From positions 1 to 64,000 of the forward strand of contig NZ_JBEZFP010000022.1 in NCBI RefSeq assembly GCF_040649515.1: 64,000 nucleotides of DNA. The letters run 5' to 3'. The position numbers and the translations under genes were made by a program. Shown here in pieces: positions 42,852-51,508 of the stretch (within the stretch, counting starts at the first letter, position 1; each line of letters opens with the position of its first letter). The notes beneath the pieces are model-generated. The model did no database searches, was not told where the DNA came from, and worked only from the letters and a program-made list of their open reading frames with translations. The DNA is from Yinghuangia elevatio. GTDB lineage: Bacteria; Actinomycetota; Actinomycetes; Streptomycetales; Streptomycetaceae.

Positions 42852-43514
42852 ATGAACACCTTCGCCACCCCCGCCCCGATCGCCGCCGTCCTGAACGTCC
42901 CCGCCGGGCGCATCCAGGTCATCGCCGCCGACCGCGCCGACACCACCGTCGAGATCCGGCCGTTCAACGCCTCGAAGAGCCGTGACGCCAAGGCCGCGGA
43001 GCAGACCGCGGTCGACTACGCCGACGGCGTCCTGCGGATCGACGTCCCGGTCAAGAACCAGTACGTCGGGCCGTCGGGCGCGATCGAGGTGACCGTGCGG
43101 CTGCCCGCCGGCTCCCGCATCGAAATGAAGGCGGCGGCAAGCGAGTTGCGGGCCGTCGGCCGCCTGGGCGACGTCGCCGTCGAGGGCGCGTACCGGCAGA
43201 TCAAGATCGACGAGGCGGCCGGCGTCCGGCTCGCCGCCGTCGACGGCGACGTGGAGATCGGCCGGCTGACCGGCGACGCCGACGTCAGCACCACCCGGGG
43301 CGACATCACCGTCGCCGAGGCCGGCCGCGGCACCGTCGTGCTCGGCACCCAGTCCGGCGACATCACCGTCGCCGCCGCCGCGGGCGTCTCGGGCTCGCTC
43401 GACGCACGCACCTCGTACGGCCGCATCGACAACAGCCTCAAGAACGACGGCACCATCGGACTCGACATCCGCGCCACCACCATGCAGGGCGACATCACCG
43501 CCCGCAGCCTCTGA
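42852..43514 (+). CDS. DUF4097 beta-helix protein
   Basis: The 220-residue protein has repeating Gly/Asp-rich strands (GDVAVEGAYRQIKID, GDVEIGRLTGDADVSTTRGDITV, TQSGDITVAAAAG, MQGDITARSL) typical of the DUF4097 adhesin-like right-handed beta-helix. It has no signal peptide or membrane helix, so it is probably cytoplasmic. AAGGAG lies seven bases before ATG 42852. Pairing with the divergent two-HTH regulator recurs in actinomycetes as far as I recall. The molecular role is unknown. Confidence 0.8.
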   Translation: MNTFATPAPIAAVLNVPAGRIQVIAADRADTTVEIRPFNASKSRDAKAAEQTAVDYADGVLRIDVPVKNQYVGPSGAIEVTVRLPAGSRIEMKAAASELRAVGRLGDVAVEGAYRQIKIDEAAGVRLAAVDGDVEIGRLTGDADVSTTRGDITVAEAGRGTVVLGTQSGDITVAAAAGVSGSLDARTSYGRIDNSLKNDGTIGLDIRATTMQGDITARSL

Positions 43515-43526
43515 ACCGTCGGCCCC

Positions 43527-43571
43527 GAGGGGACCGCGCCACGCCGCTCCGGGCGGCAGCGCGGTCCCCTC
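43527..43571 (+). terminator. terminator of the DUF4097 gene
   Basis: GAGGGGACCGCGC (43527-43539) and GCGCGGTCCCCTC (43559-43571) form a perfect 13-bp stem. The loop itself contains GCCGC/GCGGC. Confidence 0.75.
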
Positions 43572-43650
43572 CGTCGTTCCCGGCCCTTCCCGGAGGGGAC
43601 GGACGCACGAGCCGGGGTCGGCGCGGGACGGCGAGGTCGGCAGGGCCACT

Positions 43651-43656
43651 TAGGCT
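43651..43656 (+). promoter_or_regulatory. leaderless promoter of the MFS gene
   Basis: TAGGCT ends six bases before GTG 43663. No Shine-Dalgarno sequence is present. Confidence 0.5.
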
Positions 43657-43662
43657 GTCCCG

Positions 43663-45138
43663 GTGACGACCCTGGACAAGGGGGAGATATCCCCGGACAC
43701 CGCCGATACCGGCCTGCCTGCCTCGGTGATGCGGCGGCCGTACCGGGCGCTGACCCTGGGGATCGTCTCGGTGATCCTGCTCATCGCGTTCGAGGCCATG
43801 GCCGTTGGCACGGCCATGCCGGTCGCGGTGGACGATCTCGACGGCACCGCGCTCTACGGCCTCGCCTTCTCCGCGTACTACACGACGAGCCTGCCGGCCA
43901 TGGTGTTCTCCGGCCAGTGGTGCGACACGCGCGGGCCGCGGGTGCCGTTGCTGGGCGGGATCGCGGCGTTCGCGATCGGGCTCGTGCTGTCCGGGGCCGC
44001 CCAGTCGATGTGGCCGTTCGTCCTCGGGCGCGCGGTGCAGGGGCTCGGCGGCGGGCTGGTGATCGTCGCGCTGTACGTCGTCGTGGGCCGCGCGTACCCC
44101 GACTCCCTGCGCCCGAAGGTGTTCTCCGCGTTCGCCTCGGCGTGGGTGCTGCCGTCGATCGTCGGACCGCCGGTGTCGGGTGCGGTGACCGACCACCTGC
44201 ACTGGCGCTGGGTGTTCCTCGCGATCCCCGCGCTCGTCGTGTTGCCGATGCTGGCGATCGTGCCGCAACTGCGCCGTGTCCAGGCGGAGATCGCGGCCGA
44301 TATAGCCTCCGGCGACGCGGGACCGCGCATCGACCGCCGGCTGATCGGCGCGGCGGCGGGCGCGGCACTCGGGACCGGCCTCGTGCAGTACGGCGGGCAA
44401 CACCTCACCGTGGCAGGCGTGGTCGTGCTGCTCGCGGGTTTCGCGTGCATGGTGCCGACCGTGCCGCGGCTCCTGCCGAAGGGCACGCTGCGTGCCCGGC
44501 GCGGGCTGCCGACGGTGATCCTGTCGCGCGGCATCATCGCGGGGACGTTCTTCACCGTCGAGTCGTTCGTGCCGCTCATGCTGGTGAGCGAGCACGGCTT
44601 CTCCCCGACGAAGGCCGGACTCACCCTCACCACGGGGGCGTTGTCGTGGGCGCTGGGCTCGTGGCTCCAGGGCCGCACCTCGGCGCGGCGGCGGCCCTAC
44701 CTCGTGGCGGTCGGCTTCGTCCTGGTCGCGTGCGCGATCGGCGGGGCCGCGCTGGCACTCGTGCCGGGAGTGACGGCGTACGCGGTGCTGCCCGCGTGGT
44801 TCCTGGGCGGCATGGGCATGGGCATGGCGATGTCGGCGATGAGCACGCTCACGCTGGAACTGTCCGCACCCAAGGAGGCCGGCGGCAACTCGGCGGCCCT
44901 GCAGGTCTCGGACGCGCTCGGCACGGTGACGCTGTTGTCGCTCGGCGGCGCGCTGTTCGCCGCACTCCACGAGAGCGAGGGCCGCGACGCGGACGTGTTC
45001 ACGCTCATCTTCGCCGTCATGCTCGGCATAGCCCTGCTGGGCTCCCTCATAGCCCCGCGCGTACGCCCGCCCCGCTCGGCGGCGGACCCCCGGCCACCCC
45101 GTCACCCCGGGCTCCGCGGCCCCCGGAGGACCGGCTGA
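43663..45138 (+). CDS. MFS transporter
   Basis: The 491-residue protein has 12-14 membrane helices and the drug:proton antiporter-like start LLIAFEAMAVGTAMPVAVDDL. The loop 2 motif is degenerate (GQWCDTRGPRVPLLGG), and GRAVQGLGGGLVIVALYVVVGR corresponds to motif B. The C-terminus ends in about 25 Pro/Arg-rich residues. Homologues are annotated as multidrug or unknown-substrate exporters. It starts with GTG directly downstream of a -10 hexamer and is probably leaderless. It is a single gene after a strong terminator. Confidence 0.85.
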   Translation: MTTLDKGEISPDTADTGLPASVMRRPYRALTLGIVSVILLIAFEAMAVGTAMPVAVDDLDGTALYGLAFSAYYTTSLPAMVFSGQWCDTRGPRVPLLGGIAAFAIGLVLSGAAQSMWPFVLGRAVQGLGGGLVIVALYVVVGRAYPDSLRPKVFSAFASAWVLPSIVGPPVSGAVTDHLHWRWVFLAIPALVVLPMLAIVPQLRRVQAEIAADIASGDAGPRIDRRLIGAAAGAALGTGLVQYGGQHLTVAGVVVLLAGFACMVPTVPRLLPKGTLRARRGLPTVILSRGIIAGTFFTVESFVPLMLVSEHGFSPTKAGLTLTTGALSWALGSWLQGRTSARRRPYLVAVGFVLVACAIGGAALALVPGVTAYAVLPAWFLGGMGMGMAMSAMSTLTLELSAPKEAGGNSAALQVSDALGTVTLLSLGGALFAALHESEGRDADVFTLIFAVMLGIALLGSLIAPRVRPPRSAADPRPPRHPGLRGPRRTG

Positions 45139-45272
45139 CCCCGTCGTGGTCCACCGGACCCGAGGCATCAGCGGTCGCACCGACTCGACCCGCGACGGTC
45201 GGGCAACCGAACAAGGGCGCGGCGCGCGGCGGTACGCCAGGGCCTGCCACGGACGGCGGGCCCTCGGCCGGC

Positions 45273-45683
45273 TCAGATCAGGGCGCCGACGACGCACTTC
45301 CCCTCGGCCGCCGCCTTCGCGTAGAACGGCCCCAACTCCAGGAAGCGGGACCAGCCTTCGGCGGCGAGTCCGTCCGCGACCTGCCGGACCTCGTCGGCGT
45401 CGAGCAGGAACGCGGGCCCGTAGCCGAAGTCGGTGCCGTCGATCTCGCCGCCGCCTTCGCCGGTCGCCTTGCCCAGCCAGGGGTAGGCCTCGCGCCAATC
45501 CGCGGCGCCCTCCTCGACGTCCGCACGGCCCTCGGCGATCTGGTCGACGGCCCGGTAGTCCTCACCGTGCGTCTCGTCCGCCGGATGGGCGCCGTCCAAA
45601 AGGTCGTCGACGAGGTCCGGATTCGACCGCACATCCGCCGCGACCGCGGCGTCGACCTTGGCGAGGTGCAACCACATGGACAC
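45273..45683 (-). CDS. DUF1877 family protein
   Basis: The 136-residue protein has the family wording: MWLHLAKVDAAV at the start, and DFGYGPAFLLDADEVRQVADGLAAEGWSRF followed by a short C-terminal segment. Function is unknown. GTG 45683 or ATG 45677 can start it; GGAAGG lies farther upstream than ideal for either. It follows the internally duplicated gene on the same strand after 30 bases, so the two may form one transcript. Confidence 0.7.
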   Translation of the reverse strand: MSMWLHLAKVDAAVAADVRSNPDLVDDLLDGAHPADETHGEDYRAVDQIAEGRADVEEGAADWREAYPWLGKATGEGGGEIDGTDFGYGPAFLLDADEVRQVADGLAAEGWSRFLELGPFYAKAAAEGKCVVGALI

Positions 45684-45713
45684 GTATGCCGCCGTCCTTC
45701 CCGGGAGTCCTTG

Positions 45714-46379
45714 TCAGGACCGTAGCGTCTTGGCATAGGCGTCGAGGATGTGCTCGAACTCGGCGTTGGACACCCACACCACGTCGAACTTCTTGCTCAG
45801 GTCCGTGAGCGTGATCCGGACGCCGTCGAGGCGCCGCGCGACGACCCCGCCGGACTCGGCCGCGTACGGGTCCTCCTCGTCCACCAATTGCTCGCGCCAG
45901 TCGTCGAGCAGCGCCTCGACCTGCTCGGAGGAGGTGAGCGGGGCGAGGAACATCTCGGCGACGGTGCGCAGGCACGCCGGCGTCTCCGGCAGCCGGTACC
46001 CGGCGGGCCGGCCCTCCCGGCGCGTGAACGTCCAGACCGGTGTCGTCCGCAGGGCATGGGCGTACGCGTCCAGCACGCCCGCGAACTCGTCGGCGGCCAT
46101 CACGGTGTCCTCGAACTGGTTCCACAGGTCCTGCAGGCGGACCTCGCGGGCGGACACCCGCTCGGCGATCCCGCCCTCGGTGCCGATCCGGCACGGCAGC
46201 ACGCCGTTGGCCTCGTTCTCCGCCCACGCGTCCACGAGCATGTCGGCCCGCTCGACGTCGCACGCCGGCGTCAGGATCGTGTCGACCGCCGTCACGAGGT
46301 TGGGATCCGCGCGGGGGATCCGCTGCGGATACCAGAAGTAGCCGTCCCAGACGAACACCCAACGCGTCGTCTCGGTCAT
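45714..46379 (-). CDS. internally duplicated protein of unknown function
   Basis: The 221-residue protein does not match a family I know. Its halves are related. VRLQDLWNQFEDTVMAADEF then AGVLDAYAHALRT (first half) parallels ITLTDLSKKFDVVWVSNAEF then EHILDAYAKTLRS (end). PACDVERADMLVDAWAENEANG parallels LTSSEQVEALLDDWREQLVDE. It has no signal peptide, membrane helix or Cys cluster. ATG 46379 is well supported by GGAGG seven bases upstream. It likely arose by tandem duplication of a domain of about 95 residues. It sits with a DUF1877 gene on the same strand. Confidence 0.7.
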   Translation of the reverse strand: MTETTRWVFVWDGYFWYPQRIPRADPNLVTAVDTILTPACDVERADMLVDAWAENEANGVLPCRIGTEGGIAERVSAREVRLQDLWNQFEDTVMAADEFAGVLDAYAHALRTTPVWTFTRREGRPAGYRLPETPACLRTVAEMFLAPLTSSEQVEALLDDWREQLVDEEDPYAAESGGVVARRLDGVRITLTDLSKKFDVVWVSNAEFEHILDAYAKTLRS

Positions 46380-46742
46380 GGGGCGCCTCCGTCGCGGCGG
46401 GGGTGGGGTGCGGTACCCGAGGGCCCGCGTGCGCGCTTGCCGTCGGTGGTCGGCGATGCCCAAGCAGCGTACGGGAATTCGGCGTGCGGTACGGGCTGTC
46501 CGCACGAGCCGCCGACAGCGGCGGCCACCGGCGCGCGGGAGGCCGGAGGGTGCTCTCCGGCACGCGAAAAGCCATTCCAAACCACCCTAAAAGCTGACCA
46601 ATTACCCCCACTGCCAACCGCGTCGCTGCCTCGGACGGCTCATGCGCTCGGGTAGCCTGAGCCGTTCCCGCCCGTCCCCCCGGGACGCCTCCGGAAGCCG
46701 TCCGGAGCGCGGCCCCCGCATGCCCGGAGCGCATCTCCCGCA
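46380..46742. other. divergent region upstream of the helicase gene
   Basis: These 363 bases include an AT-richer patch (46565-46610) and TAGCCT (46653-46658), a possible -10 element for the helicase about 78 bases before its start. No gene is seen. Confidence 0.45.
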
Positions 46743-48527
46743 GTGAGTACTTCAGCCGCGTCGCATCTGTCCCCGGCCTTTCCCGCGCGTGCTCCCTGGG
46801 GCACCGCCGGCAAGCTGCGTGCCTGGCAGCAGGGGGCGTTGGACACCTACCTGGAGCGGCAGCCCCGCGACTTCCTCGCGGTGGCGACGCCCGGCGCCGG
46901 CAAGACGACGTTCGCGCTGCGGATCGCCTCCGAGCTCCTGGACCGCCACATAGTCCAACAGCTCACGATCGTCGCGCCGACCGAGCACCTGAAGAAGCAG
47001 TGGGCGGAGGCGGCGGCCCGCATAGGGATCCGGATCGACCCGAACTACTCCGGCAGTTCCGGGCCGGCCAACCGCGAGTACCACGGCGTCGCGGTGACGT
47101 ACGCGGGCGTCGGCGTGCACCCGATGCTGCACCGCCGCCGGGTGGAGAACCGCAAGACGCTGGTGATCCTGGACGAGATCCACCACGCGGGCGACAGCAA
47201 GTCGTGGGGCGACGCGGTGTTCGAGGCGTTCGAGCCGGCCACCCGCCGCCTCGCCCTCACCGGTACGCCCTTCCGCTCGGACACCAACCCGATTCCGTTC
47301 GTCAGCTACATCGAGGGCTCGGACGGCATCCGGCGCAGCGCCGCGGACTACACGTACGGCTACGGCCACGCCCTCGCGGACCACGTCGTGCGGCCGGTCA
47401 TCTTCATGTCCTACTCGGGCGAGATGCGCTGGCGTACGAAGTCCGGCGACGAGGTGGCCGCCAGCCTCGGCGAGCCGATGACCAAGGACGCCATCAACCA
47501 GGCCTGGCGGACCGCGCTCGACCCGCACGGGTCGTGGATGCCGCAGGTGCTGCGGGCCGCCGACAAACGCCTGACCGAGGTACGCAAATCCGTGCCGGAC
47601 GCGGGGGCGCTCGTCATCGCGACCGACCACGAGTCGGCCCGCGCGTACGCGAAGATGATCCGTGAGATCTCCGGGCACGGCGCGACCGTCGTGCTGTCCG
47701 ACGACACCGGCGCCTCCAAGAAGATCGAGGACTTCAGCGCGGACGACTCCCGCTGGATGGTCGCGGTGCGCATGGTCTCCGAGGGCGTCGACGTACCGCG
47801 CCTCGCAGTCGGGGTGTTCGCCACCACGATCTCGACGCCGCTGTTCTTCGCGCAGGCGGTCGGCCGTTTCGTACGCGCCCGGCGGCGCGGCGAGGTGGCG
47901 TCCGTCTTCCTGCCGTCCGTCCCGACGCTGCTCCAGCACGCGAACGAGATGGAGGTCGAGCGCGACCACGTGCTCGACCGGCAGAAGAAGGCCGAGGAAG
48001 GCCTCTACGACGCCGAGGACGCGCTGCTCGCGGAGGCGAACCAGGAGAAGGACACGCCCGGCGAGCAGGAGCAGTTCTCCTTCGAGGCGCTGGAGAGCGA
48101 GGCCCGGTTCGACCGGGTGCTGTACGACGGCAACGAGTTCGGCCTCCAGGCGCACACGGGCAGCGAGGAGGAAGAGGAGTACCTCGGCATCCCGGGCCTG
48201 CTGGAGCCGGACCAGGTGCAGATGCTGCTGCAGAACCGGCAGGCGCGGCAGCTCGCGCGCAGCCGGAAGAAGCCGGACGAGGAGGCCGACCTCTCGGAGA
48301 AGACGGCGGCCCAGCGTCCCGTCGTGACGCACCGTCAGTTGTCCGGTCTCCGCAAGGAGCTGAACACCCTCGTCGCGGCTTGGCACCATCGCAGCGGGCA
48401 GCCGCACGGCGTCATCCACAACGAGCTGCGCCGGGTGTGCGGGGGCCCGCCGACCGCGCAGGCGTCGGCGGGGCAGTTGCAGGACCGGATCTCGAAGATC
48501 CAGCAGTGGGCCACATCGTCGCGGTGA
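46743..48527 (+). CDS. DEAD/DEAH-box superfamily 2 helicase
   Basis: The 594-residue protein has motif I TPGAGKT (Lys54), motif Ia APTEHLKKQW, motif II DEIHHAG (144-150), motif III LTGTPFRSD and motif VI AVGRFVRARR. This is close to the helicase module of type III restriction subunits and the XPB group. A coiled, acidic and charged segment (about 400-540) and a C-terminal domain ending SKIQQWATSSR follow. No methyltransferase or nuclease is next to it. It probably acts on DNA or RNA housekeeping, but the substrate is unknown. GTG 46743 has no good ribosome site. Confidence 0.85.
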   Translation: MSTSAASHLSPAFPARAPWGTAGKLRAWQQGALDTYLERQPRDFLAVATPGAGKTTFALRIASELLDRHIVQQLTIVAPTEHLKKQWAEAAARIGIRIDPNYSGSSGPANREYHGVAVTYAGVGVHPMLHRRRVENRKTLVILDEIHHAGDSKSWGDAVFEAFEPATRRLALTGTPFRSDTNPIPFVSYIEGSDGIRRSAADYTYGYGHALADHVVRPVIFMSYSGEMRWRTKSGDEVAASLGEPMTKDAINQAWRTALDPHGSWMPQVLRAADKRLTEVRKSVPDAGALVIATDHESARAYAKMIREISGHGATVVLSDDTGASKKIEDFSADDSRWMVAVRMVSEGVDVPRLAVGVFATTISTPLFFAQAVGRFVRARRRGEVASVFLPSVPTLLQHANEMEVERDHVLDRQKKAEEGLYDAEDALLAEANQEKDTPGEQEQFSFEALESEARFDRVLYDGNEFGLQAHTGSEEEEEYLGIPGLLEPDQVQMLLQNRQARQLARSRKKPDEEADLSEKTAAQRPVVTHRQLSGLRKELNTLVAAWHHRSGQPHGVIHNELRRVCGGPPTAQASAGQLQDRISKIQQWATSSR

Positions 48528-49261
48528 CGCGTCGCCATTGCGCGCTGACATCGGCTGCTGACATGGTGTGCCGACACGTGGTGCGACACGCGTGGCACAC
48601 CGCGCCGCGGTCGGGCGACGACCCGCGGACGCCGTCCGCAGGCACCGCGCACGGCGCCGACCGGATCCGCACGTTGCGTGAGCCACCCCTTTTGCAGGCT
48701 TCCTTCGCGACTTTCCACGAGTTTGCGAAAGATCGTTTTGTAATAAGGGGTTCACACGGGGAATCTTGCAAACGATCTTGAAACGCGGGACGCTTCGCGC
48801 AGTCCACGCGCGTTGAATCGGTGCAACGGCTCCGCCTACCGGACGGTACGCGTGCCATTCGGACGTCCGGTCGTCCACATCATGAGATCAACTTCTCGTG
48901 TCGCACGTGTCACCTCGCAGGAAACTGCGACCTTTGCCCAGCTTTGAGGCTCTTTGACACTGAGATCTCGCTGAGAATCCGTCCACATTCCGGAAACTCG
49001 CTTACCTGGGGGCTGACCCCGAATTACCGTGATTGACGACGGCCGCGCCAGGGACAAGAGCCCCAGGCAGCCGACATACCGCCCGAACCTGCCCTGGCCG
49101 AGGGCGGTAGACGAGTTGTCCGCGCAACCACGACCTGGCGCCGCGCAACAGCATCGTGACCCCGGCGTCCGCCACCAGGCCGCGCCCGGAGTCGCGCCGG
49201 TGGGGACCCGGGGATTTGGTAATCCCGGGAATGCAGAGCACGCGTGCAAGGGAGGCTTCTC
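48528..49261. other. 734-base gap between helicase and iclR genes
   Basis: This is the longest gene-free stretch in the window. From about 48690 to 49020 it is noticeably poorer in GC and holds the inverted repeat at 48729-48779. No reading frame in it looks like a protein, and I recognise no RNA family. It may hold the iclR promoter and a non-coding RNA. Confidence 0.5.
48729..48779. promoter_or_regulatory. AT-rich inverted repeat in the helicase-iclR gap
   Basis: AAGATCGTTTTG (48729-48740) and CAAACGATCTT (48769-48779) are complementary apart from one base. TTGCGAAAGATC and TTGCAAACGATC, on the same strand, are also near-direct repeats. The composition is unlike the flanks. It may be an operator pair. 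Confidence 0.45.
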
Positions 49262-49975
49262 GTGGCCGCGGAGACATCACAGACCCTGGACCGGGGACTC
49301 AAGGTCCTCGCACAACTGGCCGACGCCCCCGAAGGGCTCACCGTGCCCGAGATCTCGGCGGCGCTCGGTGTCAACCGTACCGTCGTGTACCGCATACTCG
49401 CGACGCTCGAACAGCACGGCCTGATACGCCGCGACGCCGGGGGGCGTACGCGTCTGGGCCTCGGGGCACTGCAACTCGCGCGGCGCGCACACCCGTTGGT
49501 GCGCGACGCCGCCGTGCCGTGCCTGCGCCGTCTCGCCGAGGAGACCGGCGCGACCGCGCACCTGACCATCGTGGACGGCCTCGACGCGCTGGCCGTCGCG
49601 GTCGCCGAGCCGACCTGGACCGACTACCACGTGGCGTACCGCGTGGGCTCGCGCCACCCCCTCGAACAGGGTGCGGCCGGCCTGGCGATCCTCACCGCGC
49701 GCCGGGTGCGCGCCGGACTCGACCCGGCCGTGCCGTACGTGCACGTGCCCGGCGACGGCCACCGGTCGGCCCCCGGCATCGCCGCGGCGGTGCCCGCGCT
49801 GGCCGGGGTCGAGGCGAGCGTCGGAGTGCTGTCCTTCAGTGAGTTGGACAGCGAGCGGTTCGGCCCGCGGGTCGCCGAGGCGGCCCTCGAACTGGCCGAG
49901 ACGCTGGGCGGCGGCCCCAAGGTGCCGGCGCCCCGCGAGGAGGAGGCGGTGCCGGACGAGAGCGCGCTGATTTAA
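49262..49975 (+). CDS. IclR-family transcriptional regulator
   Basis: The 237-residue protein has an N-terminal winged HTH (LDRGLKVLAQLADAPEGLTVPEISAALGVNRTVVYRILATLEQHGLIRRD). An IclR effector domain (about 80-225) ends in GVEASVGVLSFSELD. GTG 49262 follows GGAGG by six bases; GTG 49244 upstream has none. The stop codon TAA is seven bases before the next gene's GTG. Targets are unknown; the AT-rich gap upstream may be its own operator region. Confidence 0.85.
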   Translation: MAAETSQTLDRGLKVLAQLADAPEGLTVPEISAALGVNRTVVYRILATLEQHGLIRRDAGGRTRLGLGALQLARRAHPLVRDAAVPCLRRLAEETGATAHLTIVDGLDALAVAVAEPTWTDYHVAYRVGSRHPLEQGAAGLAILTARRVRAGLDPAVPYVHVPGDGHRSAPGIAAAVPALAGVEASVGVLSFSELDSERFGPRVAEAALELAETLGGGPKVPAPREEEAVPDESALI

Positions 49976-49982
49976 TCTCCGG

Positions 49983-50750
49983 GTGGCCCGTTCCAAGCGC
50001 AACCTCGTCCTGTCGGTCCTGCTCGTCGTGATCCTCGGCGTGTTCAGCTTTGCCGTACCGCTGCCGTACACGCTGGTCATCCCCGGCGACACGGCCGACA
50101 CCCTCGGCACCGACAACGGGGTGCCGGTGATCCAGATCGAGGGCGCGACGCCGCAGCCGACCGACGGCAAGCTGCTGCTGGTCACCATCCGGGCCACCGA
50201 CCCGGACGAAAAGCTGTACCTCTCCGACCTGTTCGACGCGTGGTTCGACGACGACGAGGCCGTGGTGCCCAAGAAGTCGGTCTACGCCGAGGGCAAGTCG
50301 AAGAAGGAGATCATCGCCGACAACACGAAGGACATGGTCGAGTCCCAGGACCACGCCGCCATCGCCGCGCTGAACCATCTGGGCCTCGACCCGAACCAGG
50401 TCAAGGTCAAGCTCAACCTCGCGGACGTGGGCGGACCCAGCGCGGGCCTGATGTTCTCGCTCGGCATCGTCGACCAGCTCGGCACGCAGAACCTCACCGG
50501 CGGCAGGATCATCGCGGGAACCGGCACCATCGACGACGCCGGCAAGGTCGGGCCCATCGGCGGCGTCGAGCTGAAGACGAAGGCCGCCAAGCGCGACGGC
50601 GCGGTCGCGTTCCTGCTGCCGAAGCAGGAGTGCGACAAGGCCAAGGAGGTCGCCCCCGGGGGCCTGCGGCTCATCCCGGTCGAGACCCTGAACGGCGCGG
50701 TCGACGCCCTGATCGCCTTTCAGACGGGTGGCAAGGTCCCGTCCTGCTGA
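49983..50750 (+). CDS. Lon-like (S16) serine protease, secreted or membrane-anchored
   Basis: The 255-residue protein has an N-terminal membrane helix (LVLSVLLVVILGVFSFAV) and a C-terminal S16 protease domain. The domain has Ser153 in GGPSAGLMFSLGIVD and Lys198 in GVELKTKAA, a spacing close to that of Lon. Lon's ATPase is absent. YlbL-type relatives carry a PDZ domain, but the 130 residues in between do not read as PDZ. It likely cleaves extracytoplasmic proteins. It begins eight bases after iclR. A TTTAAT stretch across the iclR stop codon may act as a leaderless -10. Confidence 0.85.
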   Translation: MARSKRNLVLSVLLVVILGVFSFAVPLPYTLVIPGDTADTLGTDNGVPVIQIEGATPQPTDGKLLLVTIRATDPDEKLYLSDLFDAWFDDDEAVVPKKSVYAEGKSKKEIIADNTKDMVESQDHAAIAALNHLGLDPNQVKVKLNLADVGGPSAGLMFSLGIVDQLGTQNLTGGRIIAGTGTIDDAGKVGPIGGVELKTKAAKRDGAVAFLLPKQECDKAKEVAPGGLRLIPVETLNGAVDALIAFQTGGKVPSC

Positions 50751-50819
50751 GGGCCGGGCCCTGCGGGTGCCCTGGCCGGCCCAGGCCCCGGGCGGCCCGA
50801 CGGCTCCGGCCGCGCGCCG

Positions 50820-51290
50820 TCAGTCCTCCGTGACCGCGGCCTCGACCAACGGCAGCACCCGGTAGGGCACCGGGTTCTCCAGCGCGATGGCCGTCGACGC
50901 GCGCAGGATGCCTTCGAACTCCACCACGTGGTCGATCACCCGCTGCAGGTCGGCGTTCGACCGGGCGACCAGCCGGCACAGCATGTCGCCGCGCCCGGTG
51001 ATCGTGTGCAGCTCCAGCACTTCCGGGATCGACGCGAGGTGCGCACGGACGTCCGGCCCCCGGCCCTGCCGGATCTCCAGCGTCGCGAACGCCGTCACGG
51101 CGTACCCCAGCGCCGCCGGGTCCAGGTGCGGCCCGAAGCCGCGCACCACCCCGCGGGCGTGCAGCCGGTCGAGGCGCGCCTGCACGGTGCCGCGCGCGAC
51201 GCCGAGCCGCCGCGAGCACTCCAGGACGCCGATGCGGGGCTCCTCGTCGAGCAGCCGGATCAGCGCGGCGTCGAGGCCGTCGATGGCCAC
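50820..51290 (-). CDS. Lrp/AsnC-family regulator next to hppD
   Basis: The 156-residue protein has an HTH (LDAALIRLLDEEPRIGVLECSRRLGVARGTVQARLDRLHARGVVRGF) and the RAM/AsnC ligand domain (AFATLEIRQGRGPDVRAHLASIPEVLELHTITGRGDMLCRLVA). GTG 51290 follows GGGAG by about six bases; a longer frame upstream is not needed. It stands divergent from hppD with 218 bases between. TGTACA sites lie between them. Control of tyrosine breakdown by an amino acid is inferred from this layout. Confidence 0.85.
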   Translation of the reverse strand: MAIDGLDAALIRLLDEEPRIGVLECSRRLGVARGTVQARLDRLHARGVVRGFGPHLDPAALGYAVTAFATLEIRQGRGPDVRAHLASIPEVLELHTITGRGDMLCRLVARSNADLQRVIDHVVEFEGILRASTAIALENPVPYRVLPLVEAAVTED

Positions 51291-51312
51291 AGTCCACTCC
51301 CTCTGGTCAGGG

Positions 51313-51351
51313 TGTACAGAAATCCCGCTGACTCCCCGGCCTGACTGTACA
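51313..51351. promoter_or_regulatory. paired TGTACA sites between lrp and hppD
   Basis: The palindrome TGTACA occurs at 51313-51318 and 51346-51351, 33 bp apart, close to three helical turns. The downstream TGTACATATT could overlap a promoter. A GTTGCGCAAC palindrome follows at 51376-51385. The spacing suits cooperative binding by an Lrp octamer. Confidence 0.4.
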
Positions 51352-51508
51352 TATTGCCCAGCGAAATCGTCACCTGTTGCGCAACTTGCCAGGTGGGGAG
51401 ACGCTGCAAGGAGAGGCACGGTCCGTCTCGCCGACGGCATGCGCCCGTGCGTACGTGCCCCGCACCCGTCCGACCGAACCTGTTCACCCGATCGACCCGG
51501 GAGTCGTC

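Noticed and set aside
46743..48527. A type III restriction or phage-defence locus
   Set aside because: The helicase resembles type III restriction subunits in motifs, but no methyltransferase, nuclease or defence gene is adjacent. The neighbours are ordinary regulators and enzymes.
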